38,140 bases of DNA from Muribaculum sp. (GCA_023664085.1 JAMPGE010000017.1:1-38140), one strand, 5' to 3'. Counted from the stretch's first letter, positions 25,806 through 34,890 are shown. Translations and numbers: made by a program. Notes: generated by a model from the letters alone, not told the origin.

Positions 25806-26256
25806 TATCACGGCCATATTCCCCGGTTCCTTCAATCCTTTCACAATCGGGCATGCCGATATCGTGGAGCGCGCACTCCGCTTGTTCGGGAAGGTGATCA
25901 TAGCCATCGGCTACAACGAACACAAACGCGGCGCTACTGAGAATCTGCAGACAAGAATCAATGCTATAAAAGATATCTACAGGGACTCGGACAGAGTCCT
26001 GGTGGCCACTTATTCGGGCCTGACGGCGGACTTTGCCCGACAAAGCGGGGCTTCAGTTATAGTGCGGGGCATAAGATCGGCCGCCGATTTCGATTACGAG
26101 AAAACTCTTGCCGACGTAAACGCCGATATATCAGACATCGAGACCATTTTCTTACCCTGCAAACCTTCTCTGGCGTTCATAAGCAGCTCAATGGTGCGCG
26201 AACTCAGCCACAACGGTTATGATATAAACCGATTCCTGCCGAACACTCTCACGTAA
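25783..26256 (+). CDS. coaD: Phosphopantetheine adenylyltransferase
   Basis: A 157-residue nucleotidyltransferase that joins 4'-phosphopantetheine and ATP to give dephospho-CoA, the penultimate step of coenzyme A synthesis. The nucleotide-binding opening AIFPGSFNPFTIGHADIVERA carries the T/HxGH motif at residues 21-24. The family pair VRGIRSAADFDYE and SLAFISSSMVREL (ISSxxxR motif) are present. The length is standard. Its start lies inside the last codons of parE in another frame, so translation is probably coupled. The pairing of parE and coaD is, as I recall, seen in other Bacteroidales. Confidence 0.96.
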   Translation: MKTTPKSDITAIFPGSFNPFTIGHADIVERALRLFGKVIIAIGYNEHKRGATENLQTRINAIKDIYRDSDRVLVATYSGLTADFARQSGASVIVRGIRSAADFDYEKTLADVNADISDIETIFLPCKPSLAFISSSMVRELSHNGYDINRFLPNTLT

Positions 26257-26322
26257 TCGGACGTTTATCTACAATAATCCCTACCATCCGAGCAATTCTC
26301 TCACCATTCCTTTTTTATTCCT

Positions 26323-27924
26323 ATGAGAAATTACAAGATTTTTTTGCCGATGGCCGCAATACTCACCGCTCTGGGGATTGCCGTCAACGCCCAATATAGC
26401 CCGAATCAGAAACTGCGCATGGCCGAACAGGCTGTGGCCCAACTCTACGTAGACACAGTAAATGAAGACAAACTCGTGGAGGATGCCATACGGGGCATGC
26501 TCGAGCAACTCGACCCTCATTCGTCCTACTCCACTCCGCAGGAAACCAAGGAACTCAACGAACCCCTTGAGGGCAATTTCAGCGGTATCGGCATCTCCTT
26601 CAACGTAAACCGCGACACTCTCTACGTAATCGAAACCATATCCGGCGGTCCCTCCGAACGCGTCGGTCTGCAGGCCGGTGACCGTATCATTGCCGTAAAC
26701 GACACTGTCATCGCCGGAGTCAACATGAAGCGCGGCGATATCATGAAGCGCCTGAGAGGTCCGAAGGGCACCGACGTGAACGTGACAGTGCTTCGCTTTG
26801 CCGCAGGTGTGGCCGACACTATTCCTTTCCTCATCACCCGCGACGACATACCCATCTATAGCGTGGACGCCGCTTATATGGTCGACGACAAAACAGGCTA
26901 CATCCGCCTCAACAAGTTTGCCGCCGACACCCCCAAGGAGATGATCAAAGCTATAAAAGACCTTAAGGCTCAGGGTATGGACCAATTGATTCTCGACCTC
27001 ACCGACAATGGTGGCGGTTATCTCAACGCCGCCGTGGATCTCCTTGGAGAACTCCTGCCCAGATTCAGCCCGGCAGTTTATACCGAAGGGCGCACTTCGC
27101 CACGACGCGATATGTATGCCATCCCTTCAGGCAAATCTCCCCTGTTTGATGAAGGGAGGCTTGTAGTGATGACCAACCAGTATTCCGCTTCCGCTTCCGA
27201 AATCACCGCCGGGGCCATTCAGGACCACGACCGCGGTCTCATCGTAGGGAGGCGATCATTCGGCAAAGGACTGGTGCAGAGACCTATTCCCTTCCCCGAC
27301 GGTTCCATGATCCGTCTTACCGTCGCCCACTATTATACCCCCACCGGAAGAGACATTCAGAAACCATACGTGAAAGGCAAGCAGAAGGACTACGAACACG
27401 ATATAATGGACCGCTTAAGCAGCGGCGAACTGATGCATGCCGACTCCATCAAATACGTGGACTCTCTCAAAGTGAACACCCTGCGTCTCGGCCGAACTAT
27501 TTATGGTGGCGGGGGAATCTCTCCTGATGTGTTTGTGCCTCTCGACACTACGGAATACACCAAATATTACCGCAACGTGATGGCAAAAGGGCTTATCAAC
27601 CGTTTCGTTATATCTTACGTGGACAAAAACCGTAAGGATATCCGCAAAAAATATAAGACAGACTCCGATTTTGTAAAAAAATTCGAAGTAACCCCGGATA
27701 TGCTTCAGGAACTCAAGACTCTTGCCGACAACGAAAAAGTGGATTTCAACGAGGAGCAGTTCAATCAAAGCGCCAACCTCTTTGCCATGATAATCAAGGC
27801 TCTCATTGGAAGAGATATTTACCATAGTTCTACTTACTATAAAGTATACAATACCTACGACCCGATCTTTAAAGAAGCTTTAAGAGTGATCAATTCCGAC
27901 GAATATAACGCCAAATTGCATTAG
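26323..27924 (+). CDS. S41 family C-terminal processing peptidase
   Basis: A 533-residue exported serine protease of the CTP/Tsp family. A signal peptide ends near VNAQYS. A PDZ domain lies at about 85-165 (FSGIGISFNVNRDTL to the GLQAGDRIIAVNDT loop). The S41 core follows, with the Ser-Lys dyad Ser290 in TNQYSASASE and Lys315 in RSFGKGLVQ, the 25-residue spacing known from E. coli Prc. YIRLNKFAADTPKEM and DNGGGYLNAAVD are other family marks. Such proteases trim or degrade periplasmic and lipoprotein substrates. It is 66 nt downstream of coaD and only 1 nt before the DUF3078 gene, so the latter is probably co-expressed with it. Confidence 0.94.
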   Translation: MRNYKIFLPMAAILTALGIAVNAQYSPNQKLRMAEQAVAQLYVDTVNEDKLVEDAIRGMLEQLDPHSSYSTPQETKELNEPLEGNFSGIGISFNVNRDTLYVIETISGGPSERVGLQAGDRIIAVNDTVIAGVNMKRGDIMKRLRGPKGTDVNVTVLRFAAGVADTIPFLITRDDIPIYSVDAAYMVDDKTGYIRLNKFAADTPKEMIKAIKDLKAQGMDQLILDLTDNGGGYLNAAVDLLGELLPRFSPAVYTEGRTSPRRDMYAIPSGKSPLFDEGRLVVMTNQYSASASEITAGAIQDHDRGLIVGRRSFGKGLVQRPIPFPDGSMIRLTVAHYYTPTGRDIQKPYVKGKQKDYEHDIMDRLSSGELMHADSIKYVDSLKVNTLRLGRTIYGGGGISPDVFVPLDTTEYTKYYRNVMAKGLINRFVISYVDKNRKDIRKKYKTDSDFVKKFEVTPDMLQELKTLADNEKVDFNEEQFNQSANLFAMIIKALIGRDIYHSSTYYKVYNTYDPIFKEALRVINSDEYNAKLH

Positions 27925-27925
27925 A

Positions 27926-29455
27926 ATGGACCGGACAAGACTATCTTTTTTCCTTTCTCTCTTAATAATTATCATGCCTTGCGTACAGGCCCAGAAGTTT
28001 CGACACGTGAAGCGACTCCCTCAGGACCCGGCCCCGGAGTCGCAGACGCTCTCTCCCGTGTCCGAGCCACAGGACGCTGTTTGCTCTCTTCCGATCGATA
28101 CCCTTGCCAGAGACTATACGGTGGAAGATCTTTATTCCCGTTTCCCTCCGATGGTGCTTTCCCCGATAGTTTTCAGCGGTTACCGCACTTTGGCCCATTC
28201 CAAAAGAGTGCCTATTGTGCCCACGCTTAACGTAGGCAAAATCCTGGCTTCGCTCAAGGCCGATTCCCTCCGGAAGGTTTCTTCCGATATTCTGCCGGAA
28301 CCAGTGTCTGTCTCCTCCGATTCCACATCTCTCTCCGAATTTCCCGAAAATTCTCAGATTACAGCTTATTCACGGGAGCCGAACTTTGAGGCCCTTCATC
28401 TACTCACATCGGATCCGATGCCTTACTGGCTTTCTTCGGCAATCCGTGCCCGAGAGATTTTCTCCGACCTGCAATACGAACATATGGTGCGTAAACCTCT
28501 CGACATCGATTATGCGTATTGGGATCTCCCTGTCCCTCCCACACTTCCAAAGGTGGATAAGGACTACGACAATTACCTGCGCCGTCTTAACCGCCCCCTT
28601 TTGGTGGCAGGCAAAATAGAATCCTCTCCCTCTGACCGCACCAACTGGCTTCATTTCTTCAACGTAGGCCTGCAGTTCTCACAAGCCTACATCAGCTCCA
28701 ACTGGTATCAAGGTGGCAACAACTATCTTGCTCTTCTCTTCAATTTCACCTGGAACGTGGATCTCAACACCATATATTATCCCAACAAACTTTTTCAAAG
28801 TTCGCTCAACTATAAACTTGCCCTGAATTCATCTCCCAAAGGATCAATTCATAAATATTCAATCTCGCAGGACCAGTTTCAATACAATCTCAAACTCGGC
28901 CTGAAGGCCTTTAAATATTGGTTCTATTCGTTTACGCTCCAATTCAAGACCCCTTTCCTGAACGCTTACCCCGACGACAGCTCACGGCGCTCCGGCGGTT
29001 TCCTTTCGCCCGGCTCCCTCAACCTCGGTCTGGGTATGACCTTCAATCGCGAAAATGCTAAAAAAACCTTCAAATTGAGCGCTTCCATCGCCCCGATTTC
29101 TTATAACCTCAAGACATGTATCGGCAAAGACGTGGATCATTCCCAATACAGCATACCCGAAGGCGCAAGAACAACATCTGAAATCGGTTCGAACCTTGAG
29201 GCCAACATGATGTATAAGATTAGCGACAATATTCTTTGGACCTCGCGCCTGTTCCTTTTCTCTGACTACAATTATTTTCAGGCTGACTGGGAAAACACCC
29301 TCAACTTCACAATCAATAAATTTCTCTCCACTCAATTATATATCCACCCGAGATTCGACTCTTCCTCGGATTTCAACACCTCGAAGTGGCACTATTGGAT
29401 GCTGAAAGAGATCCTGAGTTTCGGCCTGTCGTATACCTTCTCCACCAAGGGATAA
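27926..29455 (+). CDS. DUF3078 domain outer-membrane-type protein
   Basis: A 509-residue exported protein with signal peptide to about VQAQKF. The first 230 residues are low-complexity, Pro/Ser-rich and probably disordered; a 240-residue beta-rich domain follows. The segment QAYISSNWYQGGNNYLALL is a hallmark of the Bacteroidota DUF3078 family, usually written SxNWYxGGNxN. Many alternating aromatic strands and the final LSFGLSYTF strand suggest an outer-membrane barrel. The function is unknown. It starts 1 nt after the S41 protease, which makes a shared role in envelope maintenance plausible. Confidence 0.82.
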   Translation: MDRTRLSFFLSLLIIIMPCVQAQKFRHVKRLPQDPAPESQTLSPVSEPQDAVCSLPIDTLARDYTVEDLYSRFPPMVLSPIVFSGYRTLAHSKRVPIVPTLNVGKILASLKADSLRKVSSDILPEPVSVSSDSTSLSEFPENSQITAYSREPNFEALHLLTSDPMPYWLSSAIRAREIFSDLQYEHMVRKPLDIDYAYWDLPVPPTLPKVDKDYDNYLRRLNRPLLVAGKIESSPSDRTNWLHFFNVGLQFSQAYISSNWYQGGNNYLALLFNFTWNVDLNTIYYPNKLFQSSLNYKLALNSSPKGSIHKYSISQDQFQYNLKLGLKAFKYWFYSFTLQFKTPFLNAYPDDSSRRSGGFLSPGSLNLGLGMTFNRENAKKTFKLSASIAPISYNLKTCIGKDVDHSQYSIPEGARTTSEIGSNLEANMMYKISDNILWTSRLFLFSDYNYFQADWENTLNFTINKFLSTQLYIHPRFDSSSDFNTSKWHYWMLKEILSFGLSYTFSTKG

Positions 29456-29465
29456 TATCTATAGA

Positions 29466-30074
29466 ATGCTGTCTTCCATACAGAAATACTGCGACTTTGC
29501 AGTAAACCACCGGCCAATGATCATAGCCATTACGCTTTTGCTCGCCCTTGCTTTTCCGGCAATATGCGTAAAGGCTGCCCTCCCATGCGATATGGCGGCT
29601 GCCGAAGATTTGTGCGACTCTATGCCGATTTCCGGACCCGAAGGCATCTGGTCTTTTCCGGAAGACAACGTTATAGTATTGATAATGCCTGACGATACGT
29701 CGCAGGGAGAATTTCGGATTTCGGTAGTCCAGTCCGACGACTGCAGACTTGTCCCCGGAGAAGTGATCGGCTGCCTGAAGCCCTCGGCCGATGCTGATAA
29801 ATTCACCCTTTCCCTCTTCACTTCCCGCAAACGAGGACGCCTCTCTGCCCCGGCCGACTGCGCAGCTACTCTCGTTGAAAAAGAGGAGGCTATTTATATC
29901 GAAAAAAGAAAGATTAAACTTAAATTCAACCCCCTGGGCTTTCTTCCTTACTTCTGGCGTAGCATTCGGTTCAGCATTTCCGATCCTGTGAAACAAATCC
30001 CCAACGGAATGGTCCGTATATATCCCTCCTATGATGGCAACGGATCTTCGTTGCGCAAACCCCGCTACTTATGA
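29466..30074 (+). CDS. Unrecognised protein with N-terminal membrane segment
   Basis: A 202-residue protein that I do not recognise. A hydrophobic segment at about residues 17-38 (PMIIAITLLLALAFPAICV) may be a signal peptide or anchor. The segment after it, PEGIWSFPEDNVIVLIMPDD then EFRISVVQSDDCRLVPGEVIGCL, looks like a small beta-barrel or lipocalin-type strand order. A basic beta stretch (EAIYIEKRKIKLKFNPLGFLPYFWRSIRF) follows. Three cysteines lie near residues 41, 50 and 92. The gene begins 10 nt after DUF3078 and ends with an ATGA overlap into the next gene, so it belongs to the parE-S41 transcript. Codon use is like its neighbours, and the coupling supports a real gene. Confidence 0.65.
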   Translation: MLSSIQKYCDFAVNHRPMIIAITLLLALAFPAICVKAALPCDMAAAEDLCDSMPISGPEGIWSFPEDNVIVLIMPDDTSQGEFRISVVQSDDCRLVPGEVIGCLKPSADADKFTLSLFTSRKRGRLSAPADCAATLVEKEEAIYIEKRKIKLKFNPLGFLPYFWRSIRFSISDPVKQIPNGMVRIYPSYDGNGSSLRKPRYL

Positions 30075-30661
30075 ACAGACTTCTCGGCAAACCGCCCGGC
30101 CAGTTTCTTTATCTCGCCACATTAATGGTTCTGGCAATCACTATCACATCCTTTCTTGATGAAGATTGCCCGGCTATCTTCCGACTGTCAGCAAAAAAAG
30201 TGAGTCTTAAACTCAAGAAAACCCCTGCGGATGCCGAATCTTCCGTCCCGAATGGTTTTGAAAGAATTCATCGTAATGACACCGACTCTCTTTATGCATG
30301 CGCCCATATTCTTGATAACATCATTGTGTCGGGCTACGACAAACCCACCTCTTCATCCAAAGAATCATTCTTTATCAGCAATCATAACGAATTTGAAGTT
30401 TCCGATGTGATCGTAGAGATTCATTACTACGACTTGCAGGAGCGCAGGCTGCACCGTCGGGAAACAAAAATCAACGTGCAGGTGCCTCCGGGAGAGACAG
30501 TGAAAGCCGACATTCCATCATGGGATTCCCAACACTCATTTCACTATCACCTCAGCCAACCCGCACAAAGAAAGCCTTCATCCCCCTACAAAGTAAGGAT
30601 TATGCCCCTTTCCCTATTGGCACCGATCAAATCCTTACCCACCCCGCCCCGCATCAACTGA
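30071..30661 (+). CDS. Unrecognised membrane-anchored protein
   Basis: A 196-residue protein without a family I can name. It has a single hydrophobic segment at about residues 12-29. An extracytoplasmic domain follows with an apparent beta-sandwich, FFISNHNEFEVSDVIVEIHYYDLQ then a paired strand ending NVQVPPGETVKADIPSWD. This resembles the FxLD-type domains found near secretion genes in Bacteroidota, but the match is loose. The C-terminus is Pro-rich and probably unstructured. It overlaps the previous gene by 4 nt (ATGA) and is the last gene before the porin promoter. The two unknown proteins probably work as a pair. Confidence 0.6.
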   Translation: MNRLLGKPPGQFLYLATLMVLAITITSFLDEDCPAIFRLSAKKVSLKLKKTPADAESSVPNGFERIHRNDTDSLYACAHILDNIIVSGYDKPTSSSKESFFISNHNEFEVSDVIVEIHYYDLQERRLHRRETKINVQVPPGETVKADIPSWDSQHSFHYHLSQPAQRKPSSPYKVRIMPLSLLAPIKSLPTPPRIN

Positions 30662-30731
30662 AACCTCACCTCATCTAATTGTCGCCAACGGGAGATCCTA
30701 TTTCCTCTATCGGCTTTATCCGGATGTTATT

Positions 30732-30763
30732 TTTGGTCGGTTTGGTATTTTTATTTAATTTTG
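30732..30763 (+). promoter_or_regulatory. Bacteroidota promoter for the porin gene
   Basis: TTTG (30732-30735), a 20-nt spacer and TAATTTTG (30756-30763) match the consensus exactly. Transcription should start near 30770, with a leader of about 85 nt before the ATG at 30856. This rules out read-through from the upstream operon as the only source. Confidence 0.85.
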
Positions 30764-30855
30764 TTGAAAATTGGGAATCTGCTCTCTTCCAATGTTGAAT
30801 CATTTCCGATTCAGCTTATTTGAGCAGCATCTTTAATCAATTGACCTTAAATCTA

Positions 30856-31905
30856 ATGAAACGTTCTTTTATCTCCGTGGCGCTTGCCACCGCATTCTTC
30901 GCTCCTGTTTTGGCTCATTCCGATCAGCAGCAAGACGACCTTCTGAATATCAAACTGGACGCACGAGCCGACTTCCAGCAGGACTGGGACGGAAGCGACC
31001 TTGTCAAAGACAATTCCGGCTTCAATTTCAAATCCTTCAACATCAGGATCGACGGTTCGATCATCCCCGGACTTACTTATTCCTGGCGCCAACGTTTCAA
31101 CAAAAATACCTTCAACGGAAATTTCTTTGATTCCACCGACTGGATCTACCTTGACTATCAACTCAAGGATTGGAACTTCACCGTCGGCAAACAGACCGTG
31201 GCCATCGGCGGTTATGAATACGATATAGCTCCTATCAACCTCTTCTCTCCATCCGTATTTACAGCCAACATTCCCTGCTACGACATCGGCGTGGCCGTAG
31301 GCTATAAACCTTCTGAGAATGATCATCTCAAGTTGCAGGTAGTGCAGAGTCCCTTCTATACCCAGACCAACAAAAACATGTATGCCTACAACCTCTTCTG
31401 GACCGGTAATCACGGCATTTACCATTCCCTTTGGTCTGTAAATATGGTTGAATATGACGAAGGCAAATACATCAACTACATTGCTCTCGGCAACCGGTTT
31501 GATCTTGGAAAGGTAACAATCGACCTTGACCTTATGAACCGCGCGGCTGCCCACCAGACTTTCTTCTTCAAAGACTGCTCTGCAATCCTCGAAGTTGGCT
31601 ATCGTCCTCACGACCGCTGGAAAATTTGGGCCAAAGGCAGCTATGACGTCAACAAGAGCGGCTCTGATGCAGACGTATGCGTGCTAAACGGCACCGAACT
31701 CAAGATGGTAGGCGGCGGTGTGGAGTTCTATCCTCTTAAGCACCATTTGTCCGACCTGCGTCTACACGCCAACGTTTTCTATTCCTGGGGCAATAATTCC
31801 AATACCGCCGACGTTATGCAAAATAAGACTACTTTCATGAGTCTCGGCATCACCTGGAATATGAACGTTTTGAATCTCAAACGCAAACCGAAAAGCAAAA
31901 GCTGA
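30856..31905 (+). CDS. OprP/OprO-like porin
   Basis: A 349-residue outer-membrane beta-barrel of the phosphate-selective porin (OprP) family. The signal peptide is MKRSFISVALATAFFAPVLA. The mature chain begins with the strand LNIKLDARADFQQDWDG. It continues through FKSFNIRIDGSIIPGLTYSWRQRFN and DWIYLDYQLKDWNFTVGKQTVAIGGYEYD, the GKQ motif being typical of the OprP and related porins. It ends with a final strand followed by a basic KRKPKSKS tail, unusual because barrels normally end in an aromatic residue. It has its own strong promoter and is monocistronic. Phosphate specificity cannot be read from sequence. The start is the ATG; a longer TTG-started frame lacks a proper signal peptide. Confidence 0.82.
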   Translation: MKRSFISVALATAFFAPVLAHSDQQQDDLLNIKLDARADFQQDWDGSDLVKDNSGFNFKSFNIRIDGSIIPGLTYSWRQRFNKNTFNGNFFDSTDWIYLDYQLKDWNFTVGKQTVAIGGYEYDIAPINLFSPSVFTANIPCYDIGVAVGYKPSENDHLKLQVVQSPFYTQTNKNMYAYNLFWTGNHGIYHSLWSVNMVEYDEGKYINYIALGNRFDLGKVTIDLDLMNRAAAHQTFFFKDCSAILEVGYRPHDRWKIWAKGSYDVNKSGSDADVCVLNGTELKMVGGGVEFYPLKHHLSDLRLHANVFYSWGNNSNTADVMQNKTTFMSLGITWNMNVLNLKRKPKSKS

Positions 31906-31930
31906 TACACTTCCCGGATTCCATGGTGGC

Positions 31931-31969
31931 AAGACCCCCACAGTTAAATTTTTTATGAGACGGGGTCTT
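31931..31969 (+). other. Stem-loop between porin and gate-domain gene
   Basis: An 8-bp stem AAGACCCC/GGGGTCTT (31931-31938 and 31962-31969) encloses a 23-nt loop containing a T-run and ATGAGAC. It may end the porin transcript or act in the leader of the next gene. The TTTTTATGAGACGG word is shared with the cvpA leader. Confidence 0.45.
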
Positions 31970-32009
31970 AGAACCGGAATCTTCCACAACCAATTTACAT
32001 CTTTCTTAA

Positions 32010-33311
32010 ATGAATAAAACTACCGAAACCCGAGAAGCCCTCTCCCCATCTGAGATGAATACTTCCGACAACTCTGCCCGATCATCACGGGATCTGCACT
32101 CTGAGGAAGCGTCTGTTGAGCTGCAGGTCAATGCCGCCGATGCATCCGCCGATGCATCTATGGCTACCGCTGCCAAGAAGTCCGGTTTTTCCAAATTTAT
32201 CCCTCACGGTGTGCCATGTCTGATTTGTGTAGGTCTGATCTTCTGGGCCATTGGACGCGAAATGGGCGTAAGCAATATGCTCAACACAATTATGCATACT
32301 GCCCACGATCTTTTGCTCAACACCGTGTTTTATCTTATGGGAATCTGCGTGATTACCGGTGCAATCGGCAGACTGTTTGTGGAATTTGGGGTGGTCAAGC
32401 TCCTTGAACGTCTGCTTCGCCCTCTCATGAAGCCGCTCTTCAATCTCCCCGGCGTGGCTTCCCTTGGTGCCGTCATGACTTTTCTCAGCGACAATCCGGC
32501 TATCATTTCCCTTTCGCAAGACAAACGTTTCAGTCAATATTTCAAAAAGTATCAATTCATCTCTCTCACTAATTTCGGCACCGCTTTCGGCATGGGGCTG
32601 CTCGTGATGGTGTTCATGATTGGTCAAGGTTTCTTTATCGAACCCGTGATCGGTCTTTTCGGCGCTTTCTGCGGTTGCATTGTCTCGACCCGGCTCATGC
32701 AGAGATTCGTGATCAAAGCTTATCCGAAATTTAAAGACGAAGTGGTGGCTGAAGCTGCCGAAATTCTCGCCGAGGAAAAGAAAGACACTTCCAAATCCAC
32801 ATTTATCCGCACCCTCAACGCTCTGCTCGACGGCGGTCGCACTGGTGTGGACGTTGGCATCGCCATCATCCCCGGTGTATTGATCATCTCCACTCTGGTA
32901 ATGATTCTCACCTTCGGTGCCTCCGCTTCAGGCGAATACACCGGAGCCGCCTACGAAGGTGTTGAGTTCCTTCCCTGGCTGGCCGCTAAGGCCGACGTGG
33001 TGTTTGAATTCCTTTTCGGCTTCCATGATCCACATCTGCTCGCTTTCCCCATTACCGCTCTCGGTGCCGTTGGCGCCGCAATTGGGCTGGTGCCGAATTT
33101 CATGGCCCAGGGATGGATCGACGGTAATGCCATCGCTGTTTTCACTGCTATCGGAATGTGCTGGAGCGGTTATCTCAGCACTCATACCGCCATGCTCGAC
33201 AGCCTCGGTTACCGCGAACTAACTCCCAAGGCGATTCTCGCCCACACTATCGGTGGTCTGGTGGCAGCTATAGTGGCTCACCTCGCTTTCATGCTTACCA
33301 CCCTTTTCTGA
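32010..33311 (+). CDS. Nucleoside-recognition (Gate) domain membrane protein
   Basis: A 433-residue inner-membrane protein resembling the CD0519/CD1768 or YjiH-type group with Gate domains. About ten hydrophobic segments run from residue 68 to the end. Gate-type helices with conserved glycine and asparagine turns are visible, for example MTFLSDNPAIISLS near 155 and GIAIIPGVLIISTLVMIL near 290. Residues 1-60 are a hydrophilic Ser/Ala/Asp/Glu-rich extension; starts at Met16 or Met51 (32160) would give a more ordinary N-terminus. The substrate is not known. It converges on a cysteine desulfidase/serine dehydratase gene, so an amino-acid or related transport role is possible, but this is inference. 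Confidence 0.78.
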   Translation: MNKTTETREALSPSEMNTSDNSARSSRDLHSEEASVELQVNAADASADASMATAAKKSGFSKFIPHGVPCLICVGLIFWAIGREMGVSNMLNTIMHTAHDLLLNTVFYLMGICVITGAIGRLFVEFGVVKLLERLLRPLMKPLFNLPGVASLGAVMTFLSDNPAIISLSQDKRFSQYFKKYQFISLTNFGTAFGMGLLVMVFMIGQGFFIEPVIGLFGAFCGCIVSTRLMQRFVIKAYPKFKDEVVAEAAEILAEEKKDTSKSTFIRTLNALLDGGRTGVDVGIAIIPGVLIISTLVMILTFGASASGEYTGAAYEGVEFLPWLAAKADVVFEFLFGFHDPHLLAFPITALGAVGAAIGLVPNFMAQGWIDGNAIAVFTAIGMCWSGYLSTHTAMLDSLGYRELTPKAILAHTIGGLVAAIVAHLAFMLTTLF

Positions 33312-33327
33312 TTCCAATTACCCCATC

Positions 33328-33375
33328 ATAAAATACCGGGCATTTATTCCGCGGAATAAATGCCCGGTATTTTAT
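33328..33375. terminator. Perfect 48-bp palindrome, bidirectional terminator
   Basis: Two 24-bp arms match without a mismatch around a central CCGCGG. The ends are A-rich on the left and T-rich on the right, followed by TTTTCG. It lies between convergent genes and should stop transcription from both sides. Confidence 0.9.
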
Positions 33376-33493
33376 TTTCGAGAAGTTGACAGGGGATTAT
33401 TGACGGTTGTATGTCGCAACCCCGCGGTAGACAATTGTATGTATTACAGGTAAAGCAAATAAACTTATAATCCTACAAACTCATAAACCGCGC

Positions 33494-33516
33494 AGGTTTC
33501 GGCATAGCCGAAACCT
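33494..33516 (-). terminator. Stem-loop directly after the cysteine desulfidase gene
   Basis: AGGTTTCGGC, ATA loop, GCCGAAACCT: a perfect 10-bp stem three bases past the minus-strand stop codon. No T-run follows, so termination may rely on the 48-bp palindrome further on. Confidence 0.6.
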
Positions 33517-33519
33517 AAG

Positions 33520-34812
33520 TTACTTGCAGGTCATGATCCGAAGCACATGGAGGTCTGTTTCGGCCATGGCCTCGCGCCCAATAGAAGTGAGGTTGCGCAC
33601 GGTTTTATCCACATCCTCGTCCACTATGCCTTCGGCTGAGCTGACGCATTTGCCGTTCATGGCAAGCATGGCCGACATCAAAGCCGTTGACACTCCCGAG
33701 GATACTTTCATCGAGCAGGAGGGCTTGGCTCCGTCACACAGCATGCCGGTGAGATTTGCCACCATGTTTTTTACCGCGGCACACACCTGTTCGTATCCGC
33801 CGCCCATCAGATACACTATGGCTGAGCTTGCTCCGGTAGAGGCCACGACGCAACCGCACAACGCGGAAAGGCGCCCGAGGCTCTGCTTGATGTAGATACT
33901 GGTAAGATGACTGAGGGTCAGAGCTCTCGCTGATTGCTCCTCCGTTGCATGGATGTCTCGTGCAAAACTTACCACCGGCATAGTGGCCGTGATGCCTTGA
34001 TTACCGCTGCCGCTGTTGCTCATCACGGCTATCGGAGCTCCTCCCATTCGTGCGTCGCAGGCCGCCGACGTCAGCGATATCATATGTTCTACCGGAGAGT
34101 CGCCAAACAGATCCGTGCCGTGAAGACGGATCGTACTTCCCAATGAATGCCCATAATCTCCGTGGAGGGCAAGTTCCGCCGCCGCGCTGTTGAGTTTGCG
34201 GGCCTCAAGGATGAAGTTGATTTCATCCAACGGTGTTTCCGTAGCAAACTCATATACCATTTTAAGGTTAAGTTCCACATCCTTCTGATCGGATGTGGTG
34301 GCTTCGGTAGCCTGTGACGGTGCTTCCTCTTTATAGATTACTTCTCCATCCTTCTTCAGAAGAATGAAATTTGTGTGGGCTCGGGATATTACGGCCTGCG
34401 ACGTGTGTCCGTCGGCTTCGGCGGTAACATCAATGTGAAGGTTGGACGGCGCATCCTTCATATGATCCACTTTGATTCTTCCTTCTGATATATATTCGCG
34501 TCCGCGGGCCACTGCTTCGTCGTTGACATCACGGAGCACTTCCAAACCGTATTCCGACTTTCCTATCAATGCTCCGAGAGCCACGGCTATAGGCAGTCCG
34601 ATCATGCCTGTGCCGGGAATGCCAACGCCCATGGCGTTTTTGATGATGTTGCCGCTGAGGCGAAGCGTGATCTTTTCGGGCAACGTGCCCAAAAGTTCTG
34701 TGGCTTTGGCCACTGCCAACGATACGGCCGCAGGCTCCGTACATCCTATGGCCGGCACTACCTCTCTATGAATCAGCGATATGATCTGATCTCGTAATTC
34801 TTTGTTCAACAT
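33520..34812 (-). CDS. L-cysteine desulfidase / L-serine dehydratase alpha-like (UPF0597)
   Basis: A 430-residue cytoplasmic iron-sulfur enzyme of the CyuA/CdsB (YhaM, UPF0597) family, which degrades L-cysteine to pyruvate, ammonia and sulfide, or acts as a serine deaminase. Cysteines line up with those of the Methanocaldococcus CdsB enzyme as I recall them. Cys24 in IGCTEPAAV corresponds to catalytic Cys25. Cys321 in CGCVVAS, Cys359 in MLCDGAK and Cys366 in KPSCSMKV correspond to the cluster ligands 282, 322 and 329, the last two keeping the 7-residue spacing. SNSGSGNQGITATMP is another family motif. It stands alone between tdk and a terminator. It could supply sulfide, a common activity of gut Bacteroidota. 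The substrate is not proven by sequence. Confidence 0.88.
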   Translation of the reverse strand: MLNKELRDQIISLIHREVVPAIGCTEPAAVSLAVAKATELLGTLPEKITLRLSGNIIKNAMGVGIPGTGMIGLPIAVALGALIGKSEYGLEVLRDVNDEAVARGREYISEGRIKVDHMKDAPSNLHIDVTAEADGHTSQAVISRAHTNFILLKKDGEVIYKEEAPSQATEATTSDQKDVELNLKMVYEFATETPLDEINFILEARKLNSAAAELALHGDYGHSLGSTIRLHGTDLFGDSPVEHMISLTSAACDARMGGAPIAVMSNSGSGNQGITATMPVVSFARDIHATEEQSARALTLSHLTSIYIKQSLGRLSALCGCVVASTGASSAIVYLMGGGYEQVCAAVKNMVANLTGMLCDGAKPSCSMKVSSGVSTALMSAMLAMNGKCVSSAEGIVDEDVDKTVRNLTSIGREAMAETDLHVLRIMTCK

Positions 34813-34890
34813 GGTATGGTATTCTTATTTTTGTTTCTGATCTAAAATGAATCTCCCCAAACTCTCCACTCTAACCTCGACGATCTATCA

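Noticed and set aside
30853..31611. A 252-residue frame antisense to the porin
   Set aside because: The porin has an exact promoter, signal peptide and barrel pattern; the antisense frame has none.
32010..32160. Frameshifted or fused domain at the N-terminus of the gate-domain protein
   Set aside because: The 50-60 residues are in frame, hydrophilic and low-complexity; an over-long start or a disordered tail explains them better.
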